Shown here in pieces: positions 48,445-57,783 of a DNA stretch of 64,000 nucleotides. How positions within the stretch are numbered: position 1 is the first letter of the stretch; the number at the start of each line of letters is the position of its first letter. The DNA comes from Desulfovibrio sp. Huiquan2017 (lineage in GTDB: Bacteria > Desulfobacterota > Desulfovibrionia > Desulfovibrionales > Desulfovibrionaceae), in contig NZ_JAFMPN010000016.1 in NCBI RefSeq assembly GCF_017351175.1, positions 1,251-65,250 on the forward strand, given 5' to 3'. The position numbers and the translations under genes are program-made. The notes under the pieces are model-generated. The model saw nothing but the letters and a program-made list of their open reading frames with translations. It was not told the DNA's origin and ran no database searches.

Positions 48445-48966
48445 ATGAAAGTCAAAGAATTGATGATTCCGGTGGACGACTACCTGACGCTGGGCAAGGA
48501 TGCCTCGCTCGGCGACGTGGCCGCCACGCTCAAAAACGGCGGACACCGGGATGTTCTCATCCTAGATGACCAGGGCGCCTTTGCCGGGGTCCTGAGCATG
48601 TCCGACATGATCACCGCGCTGGAGCCGAATTACAAAAAACTCTTCAAGAAAGATCTGATCAGCGACACGCTTTCCAACCGCTACGTCGCCGAGCAGTTCA
48701 AGGAATTCAATCTCTGGGCAGACACCCTGACCAACATCTGTGCCCGAGGCGTCAGGATCAAGGTCACGGACGCCATGCATGTCCCCGCGGAGGACCATTA
48801 CATAGAGGAAGACAGCGACATCGAACACGGCGTGCACATGTACATGGTCGGCACGCCTCAGCCGTTAATCGTCCGCAACAACGGCCAGGTCACCGGCGTG
48901 CTGCGCATGTCGGACGTCTTCAACGAAATAGTCGGCCGCATGAACACCTGCGCCCTGACCGACTAG
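48445..48966 (+). CDS. CBS-domain protein
   Basis: Start at 48445 with GGGAGGAAGGA upstream. The 173-residue soluble protein contains two CBS motifs, one early (MKVKELMIPVDDYLTLGKDA through GVLSMSDMITAL) and one late (VRNNGQVTGVLRMSDVFNEI), with a helical insert between them. CBS pairs bind adenine nucleotides and often gate transporters or enzymes. It is the first gene of the operon that encodes an SLC13 permease, so it may report energy state to that transport system (inference). Confidence 0.88.
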   Translation: MKVKELMIPVDDYLTLGKDASLGDVAATLKNGGHRDVLILDDQGAFAGVLSMSDMITALEPNYKKLFKKDLISDTLSNRYVAEQFKEFNLWADTLTNICARGVRIKVTDAMHVPAEDHYIEEDSDIEHGVHMYMVGTPQPLIVRNNGQVTGVLRMSDVFNEIVGRMNTCALTD

Positions 48967-48993
48967 CCCATCCGGTCCAACGAGGAGATCCAT

Positions 48994-50469
48994 ATGGAGA
49001 CCGCACGCACCGTAAAATCCAACTTTGACTGGAAACGCCTGGTGTTCATGCTCACAGGCGTCCTGCTTTTCACCATCGTCTATTTCAGCTCCCCCTGGCC
49101 CGACGCCATCGACCCCATGGGCGAGCATTTTCCCCTGTCCCTCCAGGCCAAGGGCGCCATCGCCGTGTTCCTGCTGGCCGGCACATGGTGGGTCTTCGAA
49201 GTCGTGCCCATCGGCGTCACTTCGCTGATGATCGGCATTCTCCAGGTCATGTTCCTGATCCGTCCGGCCAAGGTGGCCTTCAAGGATTTCATGGACCCGT
49301 CGGTCCTGTTCATCTTCGCCTCCATCATGATCGGACTGGTCTTCACCAAGACCGGCCTGACCAAACGGCTGGCCTACAAGATGCTCGACATCGTGGGCGA
49401 ACGCACCTCGATGATCTATCTCGGCGTGTTCGTGGTCACCGCCGCCCTGACCCACATCATGGCCCACACCGCCGTGGCCGCGACCATCTACCCGCTGCTG
49501 CTGGCCATCTACGCCCTATACGGCGAAGGCGACCGGCCGACCAAATTCGGCAAGGGGCTGTTCATCGGCATGGCCTATGTGGCCGGCGCGGGCTCCATCG
49601 TCACCCTGCTCGGCGCGGCGCGCGGCGCGGTGGCCCTCGGCTTCTTCAAGGAAATCGTGGGCGTGGACGTGGGCTTCTTCCAACTGACCTACTACATGGC
49701 CCCCATCGGCTGGGGTATGACCTTCCTGCTGTGGGGCTTCTTCATGATCGTCTGCAAACCCGAGAAGGACCGCATTCCCGGATTGCGCGAAAAAGCCCGC
49801 GAACTCAACGCCAAGATGGGCAGCCTGACCCGCGAGGAGATCCTGGCCGCCGTCATCGTCGCCTCGGTCATCATCATCATGTCCCTGCGGGCCTTCATCC
49901 CGGCGCTCAAAGCCGTGGACAAGACCGCCATCATCCTCTGTTCCTCGGTCCTCTTCTTCATCTTCAAGATCCTGGACCTCAAGGACCTCGAAGACATCCC
50001 CTGGAACATCATCCTGCTCTTCGCGGGAGCCATGTCCATCGGCTTCTGTCTGTGGGAGACCGGCGCGGCCAAGTGGATGGCCGTCAACTGGCTGGTCATG
50101 TTCCAGGAGGCCAACTGGTTCATCTTCGTCATGTCCATAGCCTTCTTCGTGATGATCATGACCAACTTCATCATGAACGTGGCGGCGATCGCCATATCCC
50201 TTCCAGTGGCCCTGGTCATCGCCCCCTACCTGGGCGTGGCCCCCGAAGTCATCCTGTACGCTTCCCTGGTCATGGCGGGCATGCCCTTCCTGCTCCTGGT
50301 GGGCGCGGCGCCCAACGCCATCGCCTACGACTCCGGACAGTTCACCACCGGTGAGTTCTTCGGACTGGGCATCCCGGCATCCCTGCTGCTCATGATCCTG
50401 GTCGGCCTGGCCGTCCTGGTCATCTGGCCGATCATGGGCATGCCCATCACCCTCCCCGCCGGAGGTTAG
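48994..50469 (+). CDS. SLC13 (DASS) family sodium-coupled anion permease
   Basis: A 491-residue integral membrane protein with about 11-12 helices. It has the family pattern of reentrant loops, seen around FIMNVAAIAISLPVALV and LVGAAPNAIAYDSGQFTTGE. DASS carriers move sulfate, dicarboxylates or citrate with Na+; the exact substrate cannot be read from the sequence. In a sulfate reducer, sulfate or C4-dicarboxylate are plausible. It starts 27 bp after the CBS gene. A Na+-dependent role fits the NhaB gene further down the operon. Confidence 0.9.
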   Translation: METARTVKSNFDWKRLVFMLTGVLLFTIVYFSSPWPDAIDPMGEHFPLSLQAKGAIAVFLLAGTWWVFEVVPIGVTSLMIGILQVMFLIRPAKVAFKDFMDPSVLFIFASIMIGLVFTKTGLTKRLAYKMLDIVGERTSMIYLGVFVVTAALTHIMAHTAVAATIYPLLLAIYALYGEGDRPTKFGKGLFIGMAYVAGAGSIVTLLGAARGAVALGFFKEIVGVDVGFFQLTYYMAPIGWGMTFLLWGFFMIVCKPEKDRIPGLREKARELNAKMGSLTREEILAAVIVASVIIIMSLRAFIPALKAVDKTAIILCSSVLFFIFKILDLKDLEDIPWNIILLFAGAMSIGFCLWETGAAKWMAVNWLVMFQEANWFIFVMSIAFFVMIMTNFIMNVAAIAISLPVALVIAPYLGVAPEVILYASLVMAGMPFLLLVGAAPNAIAYDSGQFTTGEFFGLGIPASLLLMILVGLAVLVIWPIMGMPITLPAGG

Positions 50470-50560
50470 CGATCAGGATTACGGCGAGAATATCACGACG
50501 GCTGCCGCGCCCGCGCGCGGCGGCCGTTTGTGTCACCAAAACCAAAGCATGGTGAGCCAC

Positions 50561-51982
50561 ATGGAAAAACTCGAAGAACTGTTCGATCACATAGCGTCCA
50601 GGGTAAACGTCAATCTCAAGCCCATGGGCGTTGACGTCCGCACCATCCTCCAAAACTCCATTCCGCGAGAACGCCATCTCCTGTACTACGCGTTCTATGC
50701 CCTGACCGAGGACCACCCCATCAGCTTCAAATTCAAAAACTCCAACCTCGCCGGGACCTACTTCCTGGGCCGGACCCTGGTGGACAGCTCGGTCCTCTAC
50801 AAATCCAACGTGCGCGGCGACGAACTCAAGCGCAAGGGCGACGTGGTCGAGTTCAACGGAGTCAAGACCAAGCTTTTCTATGACGAGGTCATTCGAATCA
50901 TCAATTCCTACCTGGTCAAAACCCTGGTCCACAACAACTCCAAAAACCCCGAAACGCCCGAAGTCTTCCGCATCCTCAACTCGGCGGCCATGCACTACTC
51001 CAACATCCACGGGACCACGCTCGAAGGCGTCTATCTCGGGGCCTTCGCCACCGCCGACCTGTCCATCATGCACAACTGCGTCATCGGCGACTTCGCCTAC
51101 GTCCAGGCGGGTGACCTCTCCAGGCTGACCGTGGAGCCCGGCCGGGTCTGGATCAAATCCGGCGACCTGTTCGAATTCAACTACCTCTACCCCGAAGGGG
51201 TCATCGAGCAGTACGTCAAGCTGGACCAGAACGGCCACCTGACCGGCAAATTCGTGGACTACGTGGACGAATTCAAGGAGGACTTCGTGCCCATCTACTC
51301 CACGGCCCGGCCCGAAAACGACCACATCGTGCCGGAAACCGCCTACGTCTCCCCCTACGCGGTCCTCAAGGGCCGATGCGAGGTGGGCGAGAACGCGCTC
51401 ATCGTGCAGCGCGCCCACGTGGAGGACTCCTTCATCGGCAAGGGGTCCAACGCCCAGGAGAACTGCTATATCAAAAACTCGGTCTACGAAGGCAACAACG
51501 TCACCGCGCACGGCGGCAAGGTCATCTGGACCACGGTGGGCAAAAACGTCTTCGTGGGCTTCAATTCCTTCATCCATGGGCGGCAGGACTGCCCCATCAC
51601 CATTGGCCGCGACTCCATCGTCATGCCTCATACCATCATCGACGCCGAGGAGTGCATCGAAATACCCGACAACTCGGCCATCTGGGGATACGTCACCAAG
51701 CAGGCCGACCTCAAGACCCAGTGCATCGACCTGGACGAACTGGCCAAGGCCGGGGACCTCACCCTGGGCAACGCCACCTTCAAGGGCAACGGAAAGGCTT
51801 TCGTTGATGCGTTCAGACATCGCATCGACCATATACGTGAAGAAAACGGCGCATACTTCGACGGGTCCGACAATACCCGCGGACATGCCCAAAAGACTCG
51901 GGATGCCGCCTTCAATATCCTTCAGCCCTTCCAATCGGGCAAGGATGCTGGCATGTATCCGACAATGACCATCGGGGATTAA
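50561..51982 (+). CDS. Hexapeptide-repeat (left-handed beta-helix) protein
   Basis: The ATG at 50561 (MEKLEELFDHIASRVNVNLK) follows GGTGAG; 50549 is an alternative. The 473-residue protein has an alpha-helical N-terminus, then imperfect hexapeptide repeats (GTTLEGVYLGAFATADLSIM, IVPETAYVSPYAVLKG and KNVFVGFNSFIHGR regions) that form a left-handed beta-helix like acyltransferases and nucleotidyl-sugar acyltransferases. No acyltransferase catalytic His was identified with certainty. Lying between two sodium-coupled transport genes, its role there is unclear. Confidence 0.75.
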   Translation: MEKLEELFDHIASRVNVNLKPMGVDVRTILQNSIPRERHLLYYAFYALTEDHPISFKFKNSNLAGTYFLGRTLVDSSVLYKSNVRGDELKRKGDVVEFNGVKTKLFYDEVIRIINSYLVKTLVHNNSKNPETPEVFRILNSAAMHYSNIHGTTLEGVYLGAFATADLSIMHNCVIGDFAYVQAGDLSRLTVEPGRVWIKSGDLFEFNYLYPEGVIEQYVKLDQNGHLTGKFVDYVDEFKEDFVPIYSTARPENDHIVPETAYVSPYAVLKGRCEVGENALIVQRAHVEDSFIGKGSNAQENCYIKNSVYEGNNVTAHGGKVIWTTVGKNVFVGFNSFIHGRQDCPITIGRDSIVMPHTIIDAEECIEIPDNSAIWGYVTKQADLKTQCIDLDELAKAGDLTLGNATFKGNGKAFVDAFRHRIDHIREENGAYFDGSDNTRGHAQKTRDAAFNILQPFQSGKDAGMYPTMTIGD

Positions 51983-52033
51983 ATCTTGCCTTCGAGACAA
52001 TCCCGGCAATCCAATCATCAGGAGTAACCGAAC

Positions 52034-53656
52034 ATGCCTCAGACACTGACCCAGGCCTTTAGCAAAAACTTCCTCGGCAGCGCGCCCAGCTGGTACAAAA
52101 TGGCCATTATCGCCTTTTTGGTGATAAACCCCATCCTCATGATAACGGCCGGGCCGTTCATCTCGGGCTGGGTGTTGATCGCGGAATTCATCTTCACCCT
52201 GGCCATGGCGCTCAAATGCTATCCCCTGCCGGCGGGCGGCTTGCTGGCCATCGAGGCCGTCATCATGGGGATGACCTCGCCCAGGACCGTTTACCAGGAG
52301 GCCCTGACCAACTTCCCGGTCATCCTGCTCCTGATCTTCATGGTCGCGGGCATCTACTTCATGAAGGACTTCCTGCAGTACACCTTCACCCGAATCCTCA
52401 CCCGCGTGCAGTCCAAGACCATTATCTCGCTGCTCTTCTGCTTCGCAGGCGCGTTCCTGTCCGCCTTCCTGGACGCCCTGACCGTCACGGCCGTGATCAT
52501 CGCCGTGGCCTATGGGTTCTACAACGTGTACCACCGCTTCGCCTCGGGCAAGCCCATGAACTGCGACCACGACCTCTGCTCCGACGAGACCGTCAAGGAG
52601 CAGAACCGGGCGGACCTCCGGGAATTCCGTGCCTTCCTGCGCAACCTGATGATGCACGGCGCCGTCGGCACCGCGCTGGGCGGCGTCTGCACCCTGGTGG
52701 GCGAGCCCCAGAACCTGCTCATCGGCGAGGTTATGGGCTGGCACTTCGTGCCCTTTTTCCTCAACGTGGCCCACGTCTCCATGCCGGTCCTGGCCGTAGG
52801 TATGCTGACCTGTGTGCTCGTGGAACAGTTCCACATCTTCGGCTACGGCGCGAAACTGCCGGGCAACATCCGCTCCCACCTGCTCGAGACCGCCATGGAA
52901 ATGGAATCCAAGCGCGGCCTTCAGGGCAAGGCCCAACTCGTGGTCCAAGCCCTGATCGGCATCTGGCTGATCTCCGCCCTGGCCTTCCACTTGGCCGAAG
53001 TCGGCATCATCGGCCTGTCCGTCATCGTCCTGCTGACCGCCTTCAACGGATTCACCGACGAGCACCAGCTCGGCCCCGCCTTCGAGGAGGCCCTGCCCTT
53101 CACCGCCCTGCTCGTGGTCTTCTTCGCCATCGTCGGCGTCATCCACGACCAGCACCTGTTCGCCCCGGTCATGCACTTCGTCCTCGGGCTGGAAGGCCAG
53201 ACCCAGCTCGCCGCGTACTACGCGGCCAACGGCCTGCTCTCCATGATCTCGGACAATGTCTTCGTGGCCACGGTGTACATCTCCGAGACCAAGATGCACT
53301 TCGTCCAGCTCCTGGGCACTGTCCCCGGCGTGGCCGACGCCGCCGCTCTGATGGACAAGCTGACCGATCCGCACCTGGTGCGCACCGACGTCATCGCCTC
53401 CCTGCCCGCAGGCATCCAGGACCAGGTCGCCAAGATGATGACCCACTTCGACCATCTGGCCGTGGCCATCAACACCGGCACGAACATCCCGTCCGTGGCC
53501 ACCCCCAACGGCCAGGCCGCCTTCCTGTTCCTTCTGACCTCGGCGCTGGCTCCGGTCATCCGTCTGTCTTACGGACGCATGGTTGTCCTGGCCCTGCCCT
53601 ACACCATCACCATGTCCATCACCGGTCTGGCCGCCACCTACTTCTTCTCCTGGTAG
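52034..53656 (+). CDS. nhaB: Na+/H+ antiporter NhaB
   Basis: A 540-residue membrane protein that begins [20 protein letters not shown], the NhaB N-terminus. Other matching blocks are [38 protein letters not shown] and the [15 protein letters not shown] region. NhaB exports Na+ in exchange for protons and would maintain the gradient used by the SLC13 permease encoded upstream. It is slightly longer than the E. coli protein. It is the last gene of the operon and is followed by a strong terminator. Confidence 0.95.
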   Translation: MPQTLTQAFSKNFLGSAPSWYKMAIIAFLVINPILMITAGPFISGWVLIAEFIFTLAMALKCYPLPAGGLLAIEAVIMGMTSPRTVYQEALTNFPVILLLIFMVAGIYFMKDFLQYTFTRILTRVQSKTIISLLFCFAGAFLSAFLDALTVTAVIIAVAYGFYNVYHRFASGKPMNCDHDLCSDETVKEQNRADLREFRAFLRNLMMHGAVGTALGGVCTLVGEPQNLLIGEVMGWHFVPFFLNVAHVSMPVLAVGMLTCVLVEQFHIFGYGAKLPGNIRSHLLETAMEMESKRGLQGKAQLVVQALIGIWLISALAFHLAEVGIIGLSVIVLLTAFNGFTDEHQLGPAFEEALPFTALLVVFFAIVGVIHDQHLFAPVMHFVLGLEGQTQLAAYYAANGLLSMISDNVFVATVYISETKMHFVQLLGTVPGVADAAALMDKLTDPHLVRTDVIASLPAGIQDQVAKMMTHFDHLAVAINTGTNIPSVATPNGQAAFLFLLTSALAPVIRLSYGRMVVLALPYTITMSITGLAATYFFSW

Positions 53657-53680
53657 CCTCCGGCACAACGAGCAACCCCC

Positions 53681-53710
53681 AAGGCCCCCGCGCATTGCGC
53701 GGGGGCCTTT
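53681..53710 (+). terminator. Terminator after nhaB
   Basis: A 13-bp perfect stem (AAGGCCCCCGCGC / GCGCGGGGGCCTT) with an ATT loop, followed by TCTCG. Confidence 0.85.
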
Positions 53711-54078
53711 CTCGTGCGGGCCCATCCCCCCCTCTTCGCGTTGCGTCGTCCGCGGAAAACGGCGGGAGTGGAATTGTTTTGCGCGCCTGTTGCCTGATCT
53801 GGCAACTTCCGGCAACCATTGCGTATTGTTGCGCATTTCTTGCGCGGAATGCGCAAGCGCTCATCCCGCAAAGCGGCATGAAGCCCGGCCCCTGGCATCC
53901 TCTTTTCGCTCTTTCGGCGCGGTCCTTTTCCGCTCCACGCCTTTTCGCCCTCCCAAAACGAATCGACTTATATAAGACCAAAAAAGGCGCACCCGCTTTT
54001 TGCGGGTGCGCCGAGTTGTCCGTTTTCCCGGACTCGAACGGCCGACCGGACCATCATGGCCCGGGGCGACCGGAAGTT
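53711..54078. other. Intergenic region with inverted repeats
   Basis: No gene. Short inverted repeats built on TTGC/GCAA occur from 53788 to 53856, the clearest being TTGCGCATT at 53829-53837 with AATGCGCAA at 53848-53856. A terminator for the leftward gene lies at 53986-54012. Confidence 0.45.
53986..54012 (-). terminator. Terminator of the zinc-ribbon gene
   Basis: An 11-bp perfect stem (GGCGCACCCGC / GCGGGTGCGCC) with a five-base loop. On the minus strand it is followed by six T residues, 67 bp past the stop of the gene at 54079. Confidence 0.88.
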
Positions 54079-54447
54079 CTAGGCGTCCAGTTTGGACGAA
54101 CTATTCAAATGGTCCTTGCACAACCAGACGATGGACTGGCTCTTGGTGTCGAAGTGGGGGCTAACCCCGTGAGTCGTGCCGCATTTCGCGCATCTGTATT
54201 CATTCTCGCACTTCGGATAGCATTCGATGGAATTGAGCATCTGGTTAAAACGGCTGATGGTCGGGAACATGGGATGATCCGCATGCCGTTTGCGATCTTT
54301 GCTGTTCAGCTTGCCGTTGTCGTTCACCTTGACGGTAATCATCCGAGACCGATTGATGAACCCTTCCTTCTTATTCATGACCACTTTGATGGGTTCTTCC
54401 CAGCGGCAGATGATCCGCTTTCGCTCCTGATCAAAACGCACGGACAT
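54079..54447 (-). CDS. Zinc-ribbon hypothetical protein
   Basis: A 122-residue basic protein. The N-terminal half carries many Lys and Arg (RKRIICRWEEPIKVVMNKKE). The C-terminal half has a Cys/His cluster, YPKCENEYRCAKCGTTHG, followed by WLCKDH, consistent with a zinc ribbon. It has its own terminator. There is no known family assignment; nucleic-acid binding would be a guess. Confidence 0.75.
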   Translation of the reverse strand: MSVRFDQERKRIICRWEEPIKVVMNKKEGFINRSRMITVKVNDNGKLNSKDRKRHADHPMFPTISRFNQMLNSIECYPKCENEYRCAKCGTTHGVSPHFDTKSQSIVWLCKDHLNSSSKLDA

Positions 54448-54547
54448 GGCATCCTCCTTGGTGCGGCCGTCCTTCCTTATCGAACCGCGTGAGTTCGGAT
54501 TTACCCCTCTTGCGACGGCCCGGCCAAACGCCCCGGGCCGAGGCAGC

Positions 54548-54850
54548 TCAAATTACGTAATCCACGACCTTGCGGCCGGAAGCCACCTTCTTCACGAAGG
54601 CGACACAGGCTTGATGTTCGGGGTGATCCTGGTAATGGTTCAGGGCATCCACATCGTCGTGCTCGGAGCACAGGATGACGTGGCACTCGGGATCGGCGGC
54701 CACGATCTCCGTACTGACCTCGATATGCCGGAGCCCCTCGATACGCCCCTTGAGGGCTTCCAGGATATCCTTCATCTTCGCGCCATTTTCGATTGCCGTC
54801 TTACCTTCGACCTCATCCTTCAACGTCCACATGACGATATGTCTGACCAC
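54548..54850 (-). CDS. Dabb-domain (stress-responsive alpha/beta barrel) protein
   Basis: A 100-residue ferredoxin-like protein that starts MVRHIVMWTLKDEVEGKTAI and has the family core IEGLRHIEVSTEIV and YQDHPEHQACVAFVKKVAS. Dabb proteins dimerise into an alpha/beta barrel, and some act on small-molecule substrates, but most have no assigned activity. It stands alone on the minus strand, just upstream of and divergent from the LurS-like kinase gene. Confidence 0.9.
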   Translation of the reverse strand: MVRHIVMWTLKDEVEGKTAIENGAKMKDILEALKGRIEGLRHIEVSTEIVAADPECHVILCSEHDDVDALNHYQDHPEHQACVAFVKKVASGRKVVDYVI

Positions 54851-55127
54851 TGAACTCTCCTTGCAACGGTAACAATTTTAACTAAATCAACAAAACATCG
54901 TGCAATAGACACTGGTTTTCACAAAATAGAATAAACACGGTTTGTCGTTTTGTCACCCCACTGCGCGGGAATATATCATTCCCTTGCCCGCATTTTCGGC
55001 GGAAGGTGACAGTGCGCGGAGCGCGTCGCCTTGACTTCGACAGGCAAAGGCCCATCCTTTGCATACGTCTCGACGTCGCCGTTTTGCCAGACTTTTCCTT
55101 GCACAAGAAATGCCAAAAAGAGCTACC

Positions 55128-57782
55128 ATGCGTAAAATACTCTGTCTGATCCTGTTGCTGTCCTGCCTCTGCGCCCTGCATGTCCCGCCTGCGCTCGGCG
55201 CGGTCGAGAAACCCAAGAAAAGCGTGCTGTGCCTGAATTCCTACCATCACGGCTACCAGTGGTCGGACGCCATCATGCGCGGCATCCGCTCGGTCCTGGA
55301 GAACAGCCACTATAAGATCGACCTCCAGATCGAATACATGGACGCGAAGCGTTACAACTACGAAGATGTGACCCGCATGCTCCTGCGGCTCTACAAGGAA
55401 AAATTCAAGAACGAAAAGTTCGACATGATCATGACGTCGGACAACGACGCCTACTCGTTCGTCACCCAGTACAAAGACATTCTCTTCCCGGACGTGCCGT
55501 TGGTTTACTGCGGCGTTAATTTCCTGAACACCGACGACACGGACTCGGACGATGCCACGGGCGTCATCGAAAGCTTCGACCTGTCCAAGACCTTGGACGT
55601 GGCCCTACGCCTGCACAAGGGCAAAAAACGCATCATCGTTGTCGGCGACTCGTCCACGGCCGGTGCAGCCATCAAGCGTCAGGTCCAGGACCAGTTGGCA
55701 CGCTACAAGGTGCCGCTCATCGCCGAATACTGGACCGACATGTCGCTGAAAAACGTCCTGGAGCGTGTCGCCAACCTGCCCGCCGACTCCTTCCTCTTCT
55801 TCATCCCCTACTACCAGGTTATCGACGGCCGCTTCCTGACTGCCGAGGAGGCCATGCAGGCCATCTACGCGCGGTCGAGCATGCCCATCTACACGGCCTG
55901 GGAATTCCTGGCGGGCACCGGCGCCGTGGGCGGAAACATGCTTTCGGGCTATCTGCACGGACGGCGGGCCGCGAAAATCGCCATGGAAATCCTGGACGGC
56001 AAAAGCCCGGACGACATCCCGGTGTCCCGCGAAACCACCGGAGAATACATCTTCGACTACAAGGTCATGAAGCGGCTCAAGCTGGACATGAACCTGCTGC
56101 CCAAGGGAAGCCGCATACTCAATGCCCCCAAGGCATTCTACGAACTCTCCAAGGAAGTGTTCTGGACCATTATGGTCAGCTTCGTCTTGCTGGTCCTCGT
56201 GCTCATCTTCCTGACCCTGACCATGCTCGAACGGCGCAAGGTCGAACGAAAGATCAAGGACCAGTTGGCCTTCCAGGAGACGCTGATGGACACGGTTCCG
56301 CAACTGGTGTCCTGGAAGGACGCCGACGGGCGGTACCTGGGCACCAACCGGGCCTTTTCGGAATTCTTCGGTCTGGAACACGGGGCGGGTATCGTCAACC
56401 GGGTCATCAACGAGGTCGTCAAGGATCTGGAGTACGCCTCCTGGGCCACGGACGCGGACAAAGAGGTCATACGCAAGGGCCAGGCATTCCACAAGGAACG
56501 GCGCAAACTGGTCAACGCGGCGGGCGATCCGGCCTGGATCGAAGTCACCAAGGTGCCCATCACCGACCGTTCCGGCCAAATCGTGGGCATACTCTCCATG
56601 GCCGACAACATCACCACCGAGCTGAACCTGGAAAAACAATTGCTGCAATCCCAGAAGATGGAGGCCATCGGCACGCTGGCGGGCGGCATCGCGCACGATT
56701 TTAACAACATTCTGACCAGCATCATCAACTCCACCGAACTGGCCGTGAGCGACTTGGATCCGGAGTCCATGACCACCAGGGATCTGGAACGGGTGCTCAA
56801 GGCGGCCCGACGCGGCGGCCGGGTGGTCAAGCAAATTCTGGCCTTCAGCCGTCCGTCCACCGAGGGATTCCGGCCCACGGACGTAAGCGGCGTCATCACC
56901 GAGGCCATCGAACTGCTCAAGTCCTCCATGCCGCGCAAGATCGAGGTCCGCTCGCGCATCCAAGACAACCTGGCCTGCGTGTACGCCGACCCGACCCAGA
57001 TCCACCAAGTGGTCATGAACCTGTGCACCAACGCCTTCCATGCCCTACGCCGCACGGGCGGGACCATCGAGGTCCGGCTGGACCAGTCCGAGGTCTCGCG
57101 TGAGGACGCGGACATGATCGGACTGGCCCCGGGCGAATACGTGCGCCTGGTGGTGGAGGACAACGGGCCGGGCATCCCCTTGGACATCGCGGACAAAATC
57201 TTCGATCCCTTCTTCACCACCAAGGACAAGACCGAGGGCACGGGACTGGGGCTGGCGGTCGTCCACGGCATCGTGCACAGCCACAAGGGCGGCCTCCAGG
57301 TCGAGCCGCGCGAAGGCGGCGGCACGACGTTCTCCATATACCTGCCCAAGGGCGACGCGGACCAGTGCGGCGACGTGAACCTGTTCAGCGCGCCACGCAA
57401 CCTCGGCGCTCATATCCTCTTTGTGGAAGACGACGTGGACCAACTCCAGACCACGCCGCGCCTGCTCGAAACCATGGGCTATGTGGTCGAAGGCCAGGAA
57501 AGCCCGCTCGCGGCCCTACGCCGGGTCAACGACATGCCCGACGAATTCGACTTGGTCATCACCGACTACGATATGCCCGGCATGAGCGGCACCCAGCTGG
57601 CCCGAAGGCTGGCGGTCATCGACCGGGACCTGCCGGTTATTCTCATTTCCGGCCGCGAAGATGCAGTTTCGGCGGCTGCGGGCTTGCCGAATATCCGTCT
57701 GGTGGTTATCAAACCCTACGACAAACAGGATCTGTCCCGGGTCATCAGCAGTGTGCTGAGCAACGAGAAACAAGGGGAGTGA
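55128..57782 (+). CDS. Hybrid sensor histidine kinase with ABC-type periplasmic sensor, LurS-like
   Basis: The ATG at 55128 starts a signal peptide (MRKILCLILLLSCLCALHVP). The 884-residue protein has a periplasmic ABC-transporter-substrate-binding-like domain (about 30-330), a membrane helix (about 345-368), PAS (about 385-510), HisKA with GGIAHDFNNILTSIIN, HATPase (DNGPGIPLDI, GTGLGLAVVHGIV) and a C-terminal receiver (phosphoacceptor in VITDYDMPGMSG). The next gene is an NtrC-type regulator, then come tag and pyruvate oxidoreductase. The same order is known at the D. vulgaris lactate locus, where the kinase and regulator are called LurS and LurR. The ligand is probably lactate or a related acid (inference). 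Confidence 0.92.
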   Translation: MRKILCLILLLSCLCALHVPPALGAVEKPKKSVLCLNSYHHGYQWSDAIMRGIRSVLENSHYKIDLQIEYMDAKRYNYEDVTRMLLRLYKEKFKNEKFDMIMTSDNDAYSFVTQYKDILFPDVPLVYCGVNFLNTDDTDSDDATGVIESFDLSKTLDVALRLHKGKKRIIVVGDSSTAGAAIKRQVQDQLARYKVPLIAEYWTDMSLKNVLERVANLPADSFLFFIPYYQVIDGRFLTAEEAMQAIYARSSMPIYTAWEFLAGTGAVGGNMLSGYLHGRRAAKIAMEILDGKSPDDIPVSRETTGEYIFDYKVMKRLKLDMNLLPKGSRILNAPKAFYELSKEVFWTIMVSFVLLVLVLIFLTLTMLERRKVERKIKDQLAFQETLMDTVPQLVSWKDADGRYLGTNRAFSEFFGLEHGAGIVNRVINEVVKDLEYASWATDADKEVIRKGQAFHKERRKLVNAAGDPAWIEVTKVPITDRSGQIVGILSMADNITTELNLEKQLLQSQKMEAIGTLAGGIAHDFNNILTSIINSTELAVSDLDPESMTTRDLERVLKAARRGGRVVKQILAFSRPSTEGFRPTDVSGVITEAIELLKSSMPRKIEVRSRIQDNLACVYADPTQIHQVVMNLCTNAFHALRRTGGTIEVRLDQSEVSREDADMIGLAPGEYVRLVVEDNGPGIPLDIADKIFDPFFTTKDKTEGTGLGLAVVHGIVHSHKGGLQVEPREGGGTTFSIYLPKGDADQCGDVNLFSAPRNLGAHILFVEDDVDQLQTTPRLLETMGYVVEGQESPLAALRRVNDMPDEFDLVITDYDMPGMSGTQLARRLAVIDRDLPVILISGREDAVSAAAGLPNIRLVVIKPYDKQDLSRVISSVLSNEKQGE

Positions 57783-57783
57783 C

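Noticed and set aside
50447-53836. 1129-codon minus-strand frame opposite the beta-helix and nhaB genes
   Set aside because: Gly/Val/Asp/His-rich shadow frame without motifs; the sense genes have ribosome binding sites and family matches.
54010-54070. Possible tRNA (a GTTCGAGTCC-like T-loop on the minus strand)
   Set aside because: The stem next to the loop does not pair and no acceptor stem or anticodon arm can be drawn.
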